Shown: piece by piece, positions 25,884 to 35,900 of the stretch | Numbering within the stretch: position 1 is the first letter of the stretch | Layout of the letters: every line of letters starts with the position of its first letter | From: Candidatus Bathyarchaeota archaeon | Lineage (GTDB): Archaea > Thermoproteota > Bathyarchaeia > TCS64 | DNA length: 64,000 nt | Assembly (NCBI GenBank): GCA_026014815.1 | Contig: JAOZHP010000048.1 | Coordinates: 1 to 64,000 of the forward strand | Reading direction: 5' to 3' | Notes under the pieces: model-generated | Told to the model about the DNA's origin: nothing | Seen by the model: the letters and a program-made list of their open reading frames with translations, nothing else | Databases searched by the model: none | Translations under genes and position numbers: made by a program

Positions 25884-26099
25884 TTAAGTTAAGGATTTCA
25901 AAATAGAACTTCCTAACCTTTTAATTAGATAATTTCCTCTTATTGGCGCTTCAACTAGCTTTAACTCAGTTAAGACTACTAGATTATTCCTTATGAGGCC
26001 AGGTCGTTTGCGTAAGCTTCTTGCAATGAATAATGGGCTTGACCTTGGGTTTTGGCTAATGAATTGAAGTATTTCTACTGAGAGTTTCTTCTCATTCAT
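25884..26099 (-). CDS. Small winged-helix protein
   Basis: A 71-residue frame with a helix-turn-helix pattern: LSVEILQFISQNPRSSPLFI, then RPGLIRNNLVVLTELKLVEA and a wing ending in YLIKRLG. It is divergent from a methyltransferase gene, and TATA-like CTTATAAA sequences lie between them. It is probably a transcription regulator of its neighbours; no family name can be given. Confidence 0.55.
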   Translation of the reverse strand: MNEKKLSVEILQFISQNPRSSPLFIARSLRKRPGLIRNNLVVLTELKLVEAPIRGNYLIKRLGSSILKSLT

Positions 26100-26238
26100 T
26101 GAATCCTCTGTCCTGCTGTTTGTACTTATAAAAAGTAAGACTTATAAATCTTCTTTACCCCCATTGTACTGACTATGTGTACTATAAACATGTAGTACCA
26201 ATTACACATACGTAATTTCAATAAAAGAGGCGAATTGA

Positions 26239-26856
26239 ATGAAGTTGACGGAGATCGAGAAGGCGTATGTAAATAGTAGTTGGCAAGTCAAGAGGAATTT
26301 CAAGATTGCAGAAGATTTATTGACTCAAATTGATTTAAGTAATGTGAAAAATGTTTTAGAGATTGGATGTGGCGTTGGTGTGCTCTCGTCTTATTTGGCT
26401 GATAAATATTCTTGGAGTGTAACAGGTATCGATATTGATTCTGAGCAGATAGAAATTGCTAGAAGGGATCAAGCTGAAAACGAGTATCTTAAATTTGTTG
26501 AGGCGGATGCTACTAATCTTCCTTATGGAGATGATGATTTTGATTTGGTTTTGTCTTTTGATGTTTTACATCATATACCCGATTGGGTTGGGGCAATAGG
26601 GGAAATATATCGGGTGTTAAAGCCTGATGGGTTTTATGTTTTAAATGATCTTGCGTTTTCAAGTTTTTTGGTAAAGAATTTTAGAGGTTTATTGAGTAAA
26701 TTTGGGGGTCTTTTTACAGTGGATGAGTTTAGTCACCAATTAAAGGTGAATAATTTTGATGTTGTTTATGAAGAGAAAGCTAATAATTTTCTATTAACAA
26801 GAGATTTTAGCATAGTATCTCAAAAGAGTCCAAACACATCTAATACACGCGCTTAA
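26239..26856 (+). CDS. Class I SAM-dependent methyltransferase (UbiE-like)
   Basis: A 205-residue methyltransferase. Motif I is VLEIGCGVGVLSS, the acidic residue binding the SAM ribose is in VTGIDID, and motif IV is DDFDLVLSFDVLHHIPDW followed by EIYRVLKPDG. The C-terminal part (about 150-205) is poorly conserved. Substrate unknown. Its strongly AT-rich third positions differ from the neighbouring feo operon. Confidence 0.88.
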   Translation: MKLTEIEKAYVNSSWQVKRNFKIAEDLLTQIDLSNVKNVLEIGCGVGVLSSYLADKYSWSVTGIDIDSEQIEIARRDQAENEYLKFVEADATNLPYGDDDFDLVLSFDVLHHIPDWVGAIGEIYRVLKPDGFYVLNDLAFSSFLVKNFRGLLSKFGGLFTVDEFSHQLKVNNFDVVYEEKANNFLLTRDFSIVSQKSPNTSNTRA

Positions 26857-26909
26857 AATATTTAAAATTAAGAAGTAAAAGTGCGCGTATTTAACAGCTA
26901 TTAATAACG

Positions 26910-26956
26910 GAACTCGCCAGTCTAAACGCCAGTATGGACCTACTCCCCGCTACCAA
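26910..26956. repeat. AGTCTAAAC/GTCTAGAC intergenic repeat, copy 3
   Basis: GAACTCGCCAGTCTAAACGC then CAGTATGGACCTACTCCCCG ends in CTACCAAC, matching the copies at 14851 and 20900 with a few changes. Confidence 0.7.
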
Positions 26957-27030
26957 CTAAAATTAACTAAACAAACACCCAATCGTTTTCTTGTACACAA
27001 GACACACCAACAACATCAACCTGTCAAATG

Positions 27031-27252
27031 TTATTTTCGTGTAAACCATCTGAATGCGTAGAGGATTATACCGAGAACGAAGGCAAGGAAACAGTTACCA
27101 TAGACCCCGAGACCAACTCGAAGGGATTCTAAGAACGGATTAAAGTCAAAGGGATAGAAGGGCTTGATGTCAACGTATAATAATGAATCAAGAACGATGT
27201 GAAGATATACACCGAAAAGAGACGCCAGAAGAATGCTCCACGTGGGGCACAA
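27031..27252 (-). pseudogene. C-terminal fragment of a DUF457 membrane hydrolase
   Basis: The frame contains the DUF457/YdjM signature HIVLDSLLY followed by VDIKPFYPFDFNPF and one more membrane span. These are the final third of that family of membrane-bound, metal-dependent hydrolase-like proteins. The usual N-terminal 90 or so residues are absent. The reading frame runs back only to about 27282 inside the long repeat, where a stop occurs. The gene seems to have been cut by the repeat. Confidence 0.65.
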
Positions 27253-27497
27253 GACACCGAGGCCACCGAAAAGCAGAGACTATAAAAAAGCTGGCGGACG
27301 GGGATTGAACAGGTTAATTAGATAAGATGATTCATGAATGCATTCAAATGATTTGGTGAGCCGGAGGGAATAGGGACAGAGTCCGGCTCACCTTTTGCGT
27401 CGAGCCATGCAGGATATCTCGCTTATTTAGCTGGGCTAGATGGCTGCGAGTATCCTGAAACTGATATTAAACTGTAAATGTTTAATAGTTTATGGAA
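27231..27497. repeat. Long dispersed repeat, copy B
   Basis: Matches 544-811. It starts at TGCTCCACGTGGGGCA (27234-27249, one change from the perfect palindrome of copy A). The hairpin stem GGTGAGCCGGA (27355-27365) / TCCGGCTCACC (27382-27392) is perfect here, and the mismatch in copy A keeps G-U pairing, so the stem looks maintained. The element ends at AAATGTTTAATAGTTTATGG. Confidence 0.75.
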
Positions 27498-28034
27498 ATA
27501 AAATCTTGGAGTTCATATATCCCGAGCACCCCGCTCTAATTCGTAGAACTCATTTTACTAGGCCTCCAAGAATCGAAAGTTATACGAGAACCTGGGATAA
27601 TAGAAGTGAGTATCAATGTACTTGAGGAAGCGACACAATAGTCTCGATGTTCTTGGAATTTTATTGAGTTCACAATTTTAATAATAATGTACTGGAACTA
27701 CTGGACTGTTCCACGTGGAACAGTGTGGGTTGGTGGGTGGGGTTGTGGGGATCGGGAAGCTGGAAAATTCTTGGTTCTCACTTCAATTACTTCACTAGGT
27801 TTTTCTAATGGGTGGGTTTCTTGAATGTCGTTAAATATGTGAGTTTTCAGGCGGTCTTGACTAAAAAGGGCTGACTTTAACCAAACTTTCAGTAGATTCG
27901 GCAGGTCCACTTGAAATTCTTTATCGCGGTGCTGGGCTTCTATTTGACCTAACGAATTCGGAGTAGATATGTAAATATACGTTAATGTAAATGTGGTAAA
28001 TGCCATAGTGCGTCTGGGTGAGGGGAGCAGTGCT
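27498..28034. other. Gene-free stretch containing a parS-like palindrome
   Basis: No convincing frame occurs here. The only marked signal is the palindrome at 27707-27722, described separately. Confidence 0.4.
27707..27722. promoter_or_regulatory. Perfect 16-base palindrome identical to a parS site
   Basis: TGTTCCACGTGGAACA is fully palindromic and extends one more base on each side (C...G). It equals a form of the parS site that bacterial ParB/Spo0J proteins bind (TGTTNCACGTGNAACA). No parB or parA gene is in the window, so the function in this archaeon is open. Confidence 0.5.
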
Positions 28035-28220
28035 GTGGAGGGATATACGTTGGTTCACGTGGAGAAGAAATATGAGACCAGTTTCTGGGTTTGCGACGAG
28101 TGCGGGTTTGGGTACGAGCAGAGGGAGATCGCTGAGATGTGTGAGGGGCACTGTCAAAGCAATGGCGTCTGCAGCCTTGTGATAACCAAGAAAGCGGTCT
28201 TGATGCCAACGTACGTTTAA
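28035..28220 (+). CDS. Small zinc-finger protein
   Basis: About 61 residues from GTG 28035, placed after GGTGAGGGG; the frame is open from 27993. The core WVCDECGFGYEQREIAEMCE then GHCQSNGVCSLVITKKAV has two Cys pairs of zinc-finger type followed by a conserved strand. Small proteins of this form are widespread in archaea and are of unknown function. Confidence 0.75.
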   Translation: MEGYTLVHVEKKYETSFWVCDECGFGYEQREIAEMCEGHCQSNGVCSLVITKKAVLMPTYV

Positions 28221-28471
28221 ATTGTTTTAAATTAAATACACTCAAAACTAATTATAACAAAGCTATATCACAAAGTTGTTTTTCGAATTCACATATTTTT
28301 CTCTTCTCCAAGGCAAATCTACCTAGAATAGAGAGAATGGATCAAATATCTGAGTTTGATTGATAAGAACCCTCACCTGCTTTCCAAGGTCAGCTTAAAA
28401 AAAATGGTATTGTTTTGAATAAAGGTTTACGTCTGTGGTTTTTTACGTTGGGTTTTGTTTTGTAGGTTCCT

Positions 28472-28816
28472 CTATTTTTCTCTTGCCGACGCGGATCTTT
28501 CCCTTACCGCGTCACCAGCGAGGGAGCCTAGGGCTGCGTGGATGAAGACCATGTAGTTGACGATTATCCAGTTCAGGGGGTTCAGCCCACCTATGAGTGC
28601 AATGTCCCCGAGGCTCCCTACAACCAAGACAGCTCCTGAGAGGGTCATGGCCATCTTAGATCCTAAAAGATATGATAGTCCGTAGAAGGCGAGGAATGAT
28701 CCCATCCACTCCAGCATGAAGATTCCTTCGGAGAATGCGATATTAAAGACAGCTATAGATACCAAGACGGATCCCGCGGCCAGTGGGAGTCCTGAAACAA
28801 GTTTCCTCTGGGACAT
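28472..28816 (-). CDS. Four-span membrane protein
   Basis: A 114-residue hydrophobic protein with four predicted spans (about residues 10-28, 33-50, 54-75 and 78-98) and a charged C-terminal tail. It has good coding character, but the family is not recognised. It stands alone. Confidence 0.65.
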   Translation of the reverse strand: MSQRKLVSGLPLAAGSVLVSIAVFNIAFSEGIFMLEWMGSFLAFYGLSYLLGSKMAMTLSGAVLVVGSLGDIALIGGLNPLNWIIVNYMVFIHAALGSLAGDAVRERSASAREK

Positions 28817-28899
28817 GGTGTGGGCTTAGGGTTCAATTCCTTTAAACGGTTATGAAGGCTAAAAAAGTATGTAAGATACTTATCAACGAGCCCTGTTCA

Positions 28900-29046
28900 T
28901 CAGGGCTGATATTGGTCTAATAACCTGTAGATGACGCAGTGAACCTGTTCCTCACTTCTGTTGTAACCAAGGAGCCCGACGATGTCGTGGATTCTCTTCA
29001 TGAGTTCAAAGGGCAGAGATACCTCACGTTTCTCCAACTGTTTCAC
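28900..29046 (-). CDS. Ribbon-helix-helix DNA-binding protein, 48 residues
   Basis: Starts with GTG at 29046 and reads MKQLEKREVSLPFELMKRIH onward to LLDQYQP. The strand EVSLPFEL followed by two helices (ELMKRIHDIVGLLGY, SEEQVHCVIYRLLDQY) is the ribbon-helix-helix pattern. A stem AGCCCTG/CAGGGCT (28889-28907) overlaps the stop and may be part of the terminator. It may be a small plasmid-type repressor. Confidence 0.5.
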   Translation of the reverse strand: MKQLEKREVSLPFELMKRIHDIVGLLGYNRSEEQVHCVIYRLLDQYQP

Positions 29047-29190
29047 CTGAGTTGAGTGTCCGATGCTACGTTAACCTTTATAGAGTATTGACGCTATCCC
29101 TTGATTCATAAGACCTTTTCTACGGTCTATCGCAAAATCTAACAAAGGGGGCATGAGGTTAGCCCGCGATCATTTTACTTATCTGCATCA

Positions 29191-29730
29191 GTGATACGAT
29201 TGCTGCTAGGCTTCTTCCTCGGCTACCAGTCACTGTTCCTCGTCGACATAGAGGGGTTCCCGCTGGGCCATGTGGAAGCCCCGCTGAACGTTTACGAGAA
29301 ACTCCTGATGGAGAGGCTCCTGGATTGTATCTTGGGGGAGGACATTGAGATGGAACTCTTGGCTGCTGACAGCCAGTTCGAGTCAAAGCAGGTCTTCAAC
29401 TCCTTGAATCTCAAATAATAAGCCACATCATCGCTTGGAGGCGTCTGAAGTGCAGGGTTATTCCTCCCGACGTGCTCACAGTAAAGGACAAGATCGACGT
29501 GGAGGACTTGGAGTGGAGGAAGGTGGTCTATTAGCGGCTCAGGATTGTGGTGGAGGGTTATAACGGCCGGGCGAAGAGCAGGCTAGAGTTTAGTAGGCTT
29601 ACTTGGCAGGGGCTTGAGAATGCTAGTATCCATGTTAGTCTTGTCCTGTGTGTCTTATGGTGTCAAGGCAAGTCTATGACCGGACACCTGACTGAGTTAT
29701 TCTTTTTACCGCCAAGGATGTCTCTGTGAT
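29191..29730 (+). pseudogene. Decayed DDE transposase
   Basis: The first part (ELLAADSQFESKQVFNSL) has the catalytic-Asp style of IS4/IS5-like transposases. After a double stop at about 29416 the coding continues in another frame (CRVIPPDVLTVKDKI), crosses an in-frame TAG at 29532 and ends RLRIVVEGYNGRAKSRLEFS then WQGLENASIHVSLVL. That end holds the C-terminal catalytic Glu (VEGYNGRAK) and final helix. Several stops and a frame change make it non-functional. Confidence 0.65.
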
Positions 29731-29770
29731 TAACTTTTCTTTTCTGATCTTATTCGTGTTTACCAGAGAC

Positions 29771-30808
29771 TCAAAGAAGGACAGTCTTAGACGGTTCCTC
29801 GTCATTTTGTAGTCTGGACAGAACGGACTCGACCATGAAGTTGGAATTTGACATCCACCTGCCATCCTTGAAAGGCTTATCGTAAAACCAGTACCTGAAG
29901 CTCGACCTATAATCACACCAAAGTATTTCTATCGAGGAACACTGCTTACGTAGTACAGTGACTAGACTTGGGAAGTCCATAGAAGTCATCGTAGTGTATA
30001 GGATAAACCCGCTTAGAGTCTGGATGAGAGTGCTCTGGAAAGGAAGATGATTAACCGCTGTTGCGATCCGACGAGTTGTCTCAATGGAACAATTACACTT
30101 CAGAACCACAGGAGAAGTAATTTGAAGGAATTGCGGTCCTATAAGAACTCTGTAACCTGTAATCACTCTCATCTTCTCCAGTGCTTTCCTTCTTCTACTT
30201 ACGTGATATGGCTCAACATTGGTGGCTACTGCGATATCCTTGTTCCTTGTTCTCGCGTTCTTCGATAGTAGCCGTAGAATACACATATCCTTTTCATCGA
30301 GTCGCTGCAAGACACTTAGAGGCGGGCTCTCATTATCCAAGGGCTCAGCTTGCTCTATTGTTTTCTCCCATTTTTCCCAGTCAAATCTCCACCCCTCGTT
30401 TGCCACATAGTGGTCATAATTTGTCTCAGTTGTAACAAAATCTGAAGTTGGGGTCTCAAGATCATAACTTTCAATATATTCTAAATCCTTTAACTTCTCC
30501 AAAAGATCTTTGAGCATATTAGCGGTGTGAAATGGTAATGCAAATATTGCGAAGATCCCGTTGACGGCCCCAAAACATCTTATCCTGTAACGAGTGTATG
30601 GATGATAATCGCAGACTTTCTCAACGACGTTCAAGTTGTCTGGAGAAACGTTGATAAATGCTGCTTTTGACTCCAAACCTACACTAAATGGACTCACCTG
30701 AGCAGATATACTCAATAATATTTTTTCTGAGTATAGTTTTCTCAGCCTCCTTTTTAGAGATATTGGCGAGATTCCAGTCTCTTTACTTAGGGAACTAATC
30801 GATCCCAT
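29771..30808 (-). CDS. Lrp/AsnC-like regulator with two winged helices
   Basis: 345 residues: a first helix-turn-helix (SISSLSKETGISPISLKRRL), a linker domain with a RAM-like fold, a second helix-turn-helix (DMCILRLLSKNARTRNKDIA, then PYHVSRRRKAL) and a second sensor-like part. The first ATG falls inside the first helical unit. Upstream codons (LDSRNLGILAALGKHP) are in frame and fit the fold but have no standard start, so the true start may be non-standard or the gene frameshifted. The regulated genes are unknown. Confidence 0.7.
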   Translation of the reverse strand: MGSISSLSKETGISPISLKRRLRKLYSEKILLSISAQVSPFSVGLESKAAFINVSPDNLNVVEKVCDYHPYTRYRIRCFGAVNGIFAIFALPFHTANMLKDLLEKLKDLEYIESYDLETPTSDFVTTETNYDHYVANEGWRFDWEKWEKTIEQAEPLDNESPPLSVLQRLDEKDMCILRLLSKNARTRNKDIAVATNVEPYHVSRRRKALEKMRVITGYRVLIGPQFLQITSPVVLKCNCSIETTRRIATAVNHLPFQSTLIQTLSGFILYTTMTSMDFPSLVTVLRKQCSSIEILWCDYRSSFRYWFYDKPFKDGRWMSNSNFMVESVLSRLQNDEEPSKTVLL

Positions 30809-30919
30809 AGGATGCTTGCCTAGAGCAGCTAATATTCCAAGGTTCCTAGAATCAAGCGTCAGCTCCTCTCACTCTCATAATAGATCTCTATAGAAAAAAG
30901 AAGAGAGTCTCATGAGCTA

Positions 30920-31357
30920 TTAGTATTGTGGACATCCACCACTCCCTCCTGGCGGATCAAACTTGAAAGACGCCAATGTGGTTATGTCTCCACATGTCGC
31001 AGTTACTGTAACATAATACATCCCTTTTACAGATGCAAAATCGCTGAACACTGTCTCATACTTCAAAAGCGTATTTCTAGTACTCCTAGCTTCACATATC
31101 AGACTAAACTCTTGAGTTCCTGGTGGACCCTCCGGACCAACAAGCTCTATGATAACATCTACTTTGATGGTTCCTTCTGCGCCGGAGACTATCATGACCC
31201 CTAAAACAGCTATATCATTCCTCACAGAGTCGCCATCGGCGTCAATTGCCTTAGCGTGTACGTTGACCTTCAACCCATCATCCAACGCGTATGCTGTGAT
31301 GGATGTGAGACTCATCAATAGGACGAGAACTACAAGAGAGACCTTTCTACAATTCAT
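30920..31357 (-). CDS. Secreted protein of unknown function
   Basis: A 145-residue protein with a clear signal peptide (about residues 5-25, ending AYALDDG) and a beta-rich mature part (VNVHAKAIDADGDSV to the glycine-rich end GGSGGCPQY) containing four cysteines. It looks like a small Ig-like extracellular domain. No family is recognised. It stands alone in an AT-rich area. Confidence 0.7.
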   Translation of the reverse strand: MNCRKVSLVVLVLLMSLTSITAYALDDGLKVNVHAKAIDADGDSVRNDIAVLGVMIVSGAEGTIKVDVIIELVGPEGPPGTQEFSLICEARSTRNTLLKYETVFSDFASVKGMYYVTVTATCGDITTLASFKFDPPGGSGGCPQY

Positions 31358-31610
31358 TTTGTTTATACACCTGCAACTTAGTAAAGTCTTTTAATATAAT
31401 AATATTTTTAATAAACACCTGCAATAATATGACGTATTTACATGTAAATATGTTGTTTTATAGCATTATATTGCAAGGATATAATATATGAATGTTGTTT
31501 ATGAGCATTATAACGTAATTATTACATCACATTGTTAGTATTTATGGTAATATTCACCCTTAGTAACCCCCCCAAATAACTTAAATATTATAAAAATGTT
31601 AACGATCATC

Positions 31611-31934
31611 GTGTTAGTTGATAATAAACAAATTGATGTCATGGACCTTATTTTAAACTGCTTAACAGAACATGAAAAAAAGCTTAGTCATTTAATCGAG
31701 AAACTGGAGAATATAATTATAAATGAAGTAAATCCAGAAGAACTAAAGAAATATGGAGTTATATCAATACATGATAAGAGAGGCACCATTTGGGGGAATT
31801 ATGGTAATATAATTAAAATGAATTATGGGGTGAATGGATTAGAGTTTTCAACTGATAGAGGATACATAGTATGTTTTTCATTTTCATGTCATGATAAAGC
31901 GCTGTCGACTGAGCGTGAATGGTGTGAAGAATGA
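31611..31934 (+). CDS. Coiled-coil-type small protein, paralogue of 32224-32424
   Basis: About 107 residues. The segment IDVMDLILNCLTEHEKKLSH then LIEKLENI matches VDVLDLIINILQEHEQKLDE of the protein 600 bases downstream. The rest is a beta-rich domain. GTG 31611 is chosen because the paralogue starts at the same place and a TATA-like AAATATTATAAAA lies 20-30 bases upstream, which suggests a leaderless message; an ATG at 31596 is possible. Function unknown. Confidence 0.6.
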   Translation: MLVDNKQIDVMDLILNCLTEHEKKLSHLIEKLENIIINEVNPEELKKYGVISIHDKRGTIWGNYGNIIKMNYGVNGLEFSTDRGYIVCFSFSCHDKALSTEREWCEE

Positions 31935-32227
31935 TTGAAAGCTACGTTACGTCAATCGTGGAGGCGAGAGCCGCCTTACCCTTGGACGGGGGAGTAAAAT
32001 GTCGACAGCGACGAATGTGCGAGCCTAAGCCACGCCATCCGGATGATCTTGGGGCGATACATGCAGAAGAAAGAGGAGCGTGTGGGATGTGGCGGGGGAG
32101 GAGTTTGAGGCAGGTGGCTTTCACGGAGACTCCTAAGGGTCATCAAGTCATACGAATCTCAAACGCCGGGGAGAAGTACCCTCTATACATCGACAAATTC
32201 GGGTTTAAGGAGGAGGTTGAGAGATGA
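31931..32227 (+). CDS. Hypothetical protein, C-terminal part best supported
   Basis: A frame of up to 98 residues whose last 35 (VAFTETPKGHQVIRISN and on to KFGFKEEVER) look like a compact beta domain. The stop overlaps the start of the next gene (ATGA). The first 60 residues are rich in Arg, Cys and Gly and may not be translated; ATG 32087 or GTG 32114 are alternative starts. Family not recognised. Confidence 0.4.
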   Translation: MIESYVTSIVEARAALPLDGGVKCRQRRMCEPKPRHPDDLGAIHAEERGACGMWRGRSLRQVAFTETPKGHQVIRISNAGEKYPLYIDKFGFKEEVER

Positions 32228-32424
32228 GCTTTACGGAGAAAGTGGACGTGCTGGACCTGATCATAAACATACTCCAGGAGCACGAACAGAAGCTCGATGA
32301 GCTCGTCACCAGGCTGGAGGCCCTGGTCCTGGAGCCCAAGAAGGACCCGGAGAGGGAGAGCATCGGCCGCGAGGATCCTCGTCGTATGGCTCAAGAGGCC
32401 CGATACCCCACCGAGAGGAGATGA
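32224..32424 (+). CDS. Coiled-coil small protein
   Basis: 66 residues. The N-terminal half VDVLDLIINILQEHEQKLDE forms an amphipathic heptad helix, likely an oligomerisation element, and the C-terminus is polar. GGAGGTTGAG precedes the ATG. It is homologous to 31611-31934. Confidence 0.6.
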   Translation: MSFTEKVDVLDLIINILQEHEQKLDELVTRLEALVLEPKKDPERESIGREDPRRMAQEARYPTERR

Positions 32425-32433
32425 GGTTCACCC

Positions 32434-32820
32434 ATGAGGATAGGCCTATGGCAGCGACTAAAGATCCGCCTCGGACTCGCCGCCTACGTCGGCCACAGGC
32501 AGAAGCCGGGATGGAGAGGACCCCTTTCCTTTTACGCTTTCAGGTGCTCCAAACACGGTTTGGTCGAGGGTTACAAGCATGGCTACGAAGGGCGCCTGGA
32601 GTGCCCAAAATACCGTCTGGAGGAGACATATGATATCTGTCCATCACAAGGAGGTCGAGGGCTGACGGACATCAAGAAGCGTACTGGGATGCCCATCAAT
32701 CTTACTCGGACCATCCTTGCTCGCGCCCTTAAGGACGCTTCCGCGCTCGTGCTTATGGCCGCCTATGAGGTCACCCAGAGGACATTGAGCGCATGGACGA
32801 GGATATCCTGGAGAAGATGA
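32434..32820 (+). CDS. Small Cys-containing protein with RPGWxGxLxFY-type core
   Basis: The first 65 or so residues contain KPGWRGPLSFYAFRCSKHGL then GYEGRLECPKYRL, a rubredoxin-like zinc-binding pattern seen in small archaeal proteins. The second Cys pair is incomplete (CPKYR where CPxC is expected). The remainder (to residue 128) is helical. GAGGAGATGAGG lies upstream of ATG 32434. Confidence 0.5.
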   Translation: MRIGLWQRLKIRLGLAAYVGHRQKPGWRGPLSFYAFRCSKHGLVEGYKHGYEGRLECPKYRLEETYDICPSQGGRGLTDIKKRTGMPINLTRTILARALKDASALVLMAAYEVTQRTLSAWTRISWRR

Positions 32821-32891
32821 GGAGGAGAAGCCAAGCGGCCTTGAACCGCGTGGTCGGGAGCCAACCCCGGAGGCAGGATAAGGCTGCCTGA
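32793..32891 (+). CDS. Possible 32-residue basic peptide
   Basis: Overlaps the end of the previous gene in another frame: MDEDILEKMRRRSQAALNRV and on to QDKAA. The helix is well formed and continues upstream in frame (PEDIER) without a start codon. It may be the displaced C-terminus of the preceding gene after a frameshift. Confidence 0.3.
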   Translation: MDEDILEKMRRRSQAALNRVVGSQPRRQDKAA

Positions 32892-32927
32892 AAGCGAGCA
32901 GAGAGAAAAAAAGGAAAGAAAAATAAG

Positions 32928-35900
32928 ATGAAATTAAATAAAAACGAAACAAACAGAATCACAGCAAAACTACTGATAGTAGCATTCATGATTTCAGCGA
33001 TGATATTTGTAGTTCCAGTGATGGCAAACACAGTCGAATCTTCAACGATGCGTTTCGAGGGAACTTTGATAGAAACAACCCCTGGAGTATTCACTGGCAC
33101 CATACCCCTGACTGCGGTCTTCGATGTCTATGCTAGAGACGGGGCTATTGCCGCCTTCGCTGATGAAAGGGGATTGGTTGGACCAACTCTGATCATTACC
33201 GACCACGACGCATATCCAACCTGGGACCCCGATGTACCCGACTGGGATTATTATGCCCTGACACTAACCACTGACAGCTGGCAACTGGTGTACAGTGGAG
33301 AAGATAGTTGGGAGATTGGCGGTGCCGTTCCCATGTCAGGCACGATGGACTGGAATACCATGTATGCCGTAGAGACTGATGTTGGGTACTGTTTTGGCAC
33401 TGAAGGTGAAGCCTTAGGTGCGGATACAGGTTGGGCTGCTGATAATGGTGGTGGAGTCGCGTGTTGGGATCTAGACTGGGTCTGGGGCAGCGAGGTGGTA
33501 CCACTTGAGTACCCAGGATTCGATGTATCTGTAACAGACCTCGGTGGAGGCTCTTACACAGTAACCTTGACTCCAGCTCACTCAGAAAAAATCCAAATAG
33601 TGACCTCAGATGAAGTACTAGACCTACCTCTGAGCAAAATGGATCAGCATTTCTCTTCTGAGACCATAGATGCCTCAACGGGCGATACATTACTGACTGG
33701 CTCAGTTACGCTTGAAGGCTTCGAATTGGGTACTGGAAACGATGTCTGGTACGAAGTAGGACTAGTGAGCGACGCAACATACCTAGGCTATTCGAGACTA
33801 CACAACAAGGGCGTCTACATGATAGCTCTCTGGACTGGTACACAGTACAAGGTACATATCCAGAACGTTCCTGGACAAGACAGTTGTGAATACATAGGAG
33901 ACGATCTCAGCTACTTCTTGATAGATGAAGAAACGTTCGACTTTGAAATAAAATACTATGAAGTGACATCAAGTGAGGGGAAGGTCGACCTAAGGATCGA
34001 TGACGGTTCGGGTTGGTCAGACTGGAAGTCTTACGACTATACTGATAACGAAGAAGCTTTATTCTATGAGTGGTCTCCAGAAGAAGCCATAGCTTATGGT
34101 TATACTGGTGACGACGATCTTACAAACGCTAGGATCGTCTCACAGATATTCGTATGCAGTGGAACAACTAAGACTTTTACAACGGCTTACGATAATATCC
34201 AGGTAAACAGCGTCCCATACGAGCTATCACCGCGAGTCCTTAACACAAACACAGAGAAAGGGTACTCGGGTATCCAAGCAGCTATCGACACCGCAAGCTC
34301 TGGTGACACTATACTGGTCAACCCGGGAACATACAAGGAACACATCGTCATAGAGGAGTCTGATATTAGCCTCATAGGAGAAGACAGAGAAACGACCATC
34401 ATCGACGCCACACAGGATTCATCGTGGACCTATCCAAAACCGGGGATTCTTCTCGATGGCATTAGTGGCGTAACGGTGTCAGGCTTCACTATCCGAGATG
34501 CAGCGATGCAGGAAGAAGGAGATCCCTGGGCTAAGGACGCCTATGGTCCGGGTCCGCAAGCACTGGCGGGAATCCTGATTTACGGAAGCAGTGGTAGCAC
34601 CATAGAAGATAACATCTTCATCAACAATTACTGGCAGATCTTTCTATGTGCGGAAGCCGCCAGTGCGGGGTATACTGACTGTGATAACAACCGCATAGCC
34701 GACAACATAATAAGTGATAGCGAGAATGACGGGGTTTACCTATATTCTGATGGAGGGGTTTTCGTCGAAAACACAGAGATCGTTAACAATGAGATTACCA
34801 ATGCCTATGGGACTTATGCCAGTGGCGTGGAGTTTTGGGGATGGCCTGAGGGAGGTCCTACCCCGACTATCACCTGCACAGTAATCGAAGGTAACACTAT
34901 TGCCGATTGCACGTACGGTGTTAGAATTAGAGATGACGTCAGCGATATTACTGAGACTTCAATCAACAACAATGATATCACTGGAAGTACGATATACGCA
35001 ATCTATAATGGTGTAGACTCAACCGTAGACGCTACCATGAACTGGTGGGGAACCACTGATTCAGGGGAAATCGACGTTATGACTAGCGGAAACGTGGAAG
35101 TCTATCCTTGGCTCACTAGCGAAGGTGGAGATCCCTCTGTTTGTGTCTGGATCGACGAAAACGAAAACGACGCATACGATGCGGGTGAACTAAACTATGC
35201 GACTATTCAGGAAGCAATCGACATCGCAGTCTCAGGCGACACGATACTGGTTTACCCGGGAACTTATGACGGAAACCTAATCGTATACAAGGAAGAACTG
35301 ACGATTCAGTCGACAGACGGAGCCGAACAAACCATCATCGATGCAAGTAAAGTTGACAAGTCGACATATACTAATCAGTGGGGCAACAGCATTAACTATG
35401 AGTGGGCAGAGACCTATGACCCAGGGCTTCTCCGAAACGGATTTGATATCTGGTCGGATGGAGTGACTATTGATGGGTTTACCATCATTAATGCTGAGTT
35501 TACTGATGAATACAATCGAGGAATTGGAATCCTTGTCGGAAGCATAAGTACGACCTACGCAGGCTTCGTACCTTGGAATCTGGATGAATGGTCGGGTATC
35601 ATTCCCAACCCCGATACACCTACTCCTACCGGCGTTACTCTGAAAAACAACTTAATTGACGGAGCATCGGACGGCGTCTACATCTGGGCAAGCAGCGGAA
35701 ACATTATAGAATACAATGATATAAGAAACACAAAGCCACTTGGTGGCACTGGAATCCAAGTCTACGACGGCGGCACGGACAACATCATTCGACATAATAA
35801 CATCGAAAACACTGTCGACGGGGTATCCATTTGTGGAGCCTGGCCGGATGTTCTCCTAGATGTAAGCAACACTCAAGTAATCGGAAACAGGATTATTGGG

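Noticed and set aside
27698..28245. Minus-strand frames overlapping the small zinc-finger gene
   Set aside because: They overlap a better-supported plus-strand gene and are Pro/His/Thr-rich without motifs.
33196..33690. Minus-strand frame of 164 residues
   Set aside because: Lies wholly inside the giant surface protein and has skewed His/Pro/Arg-rich composition typical of antisense frames.
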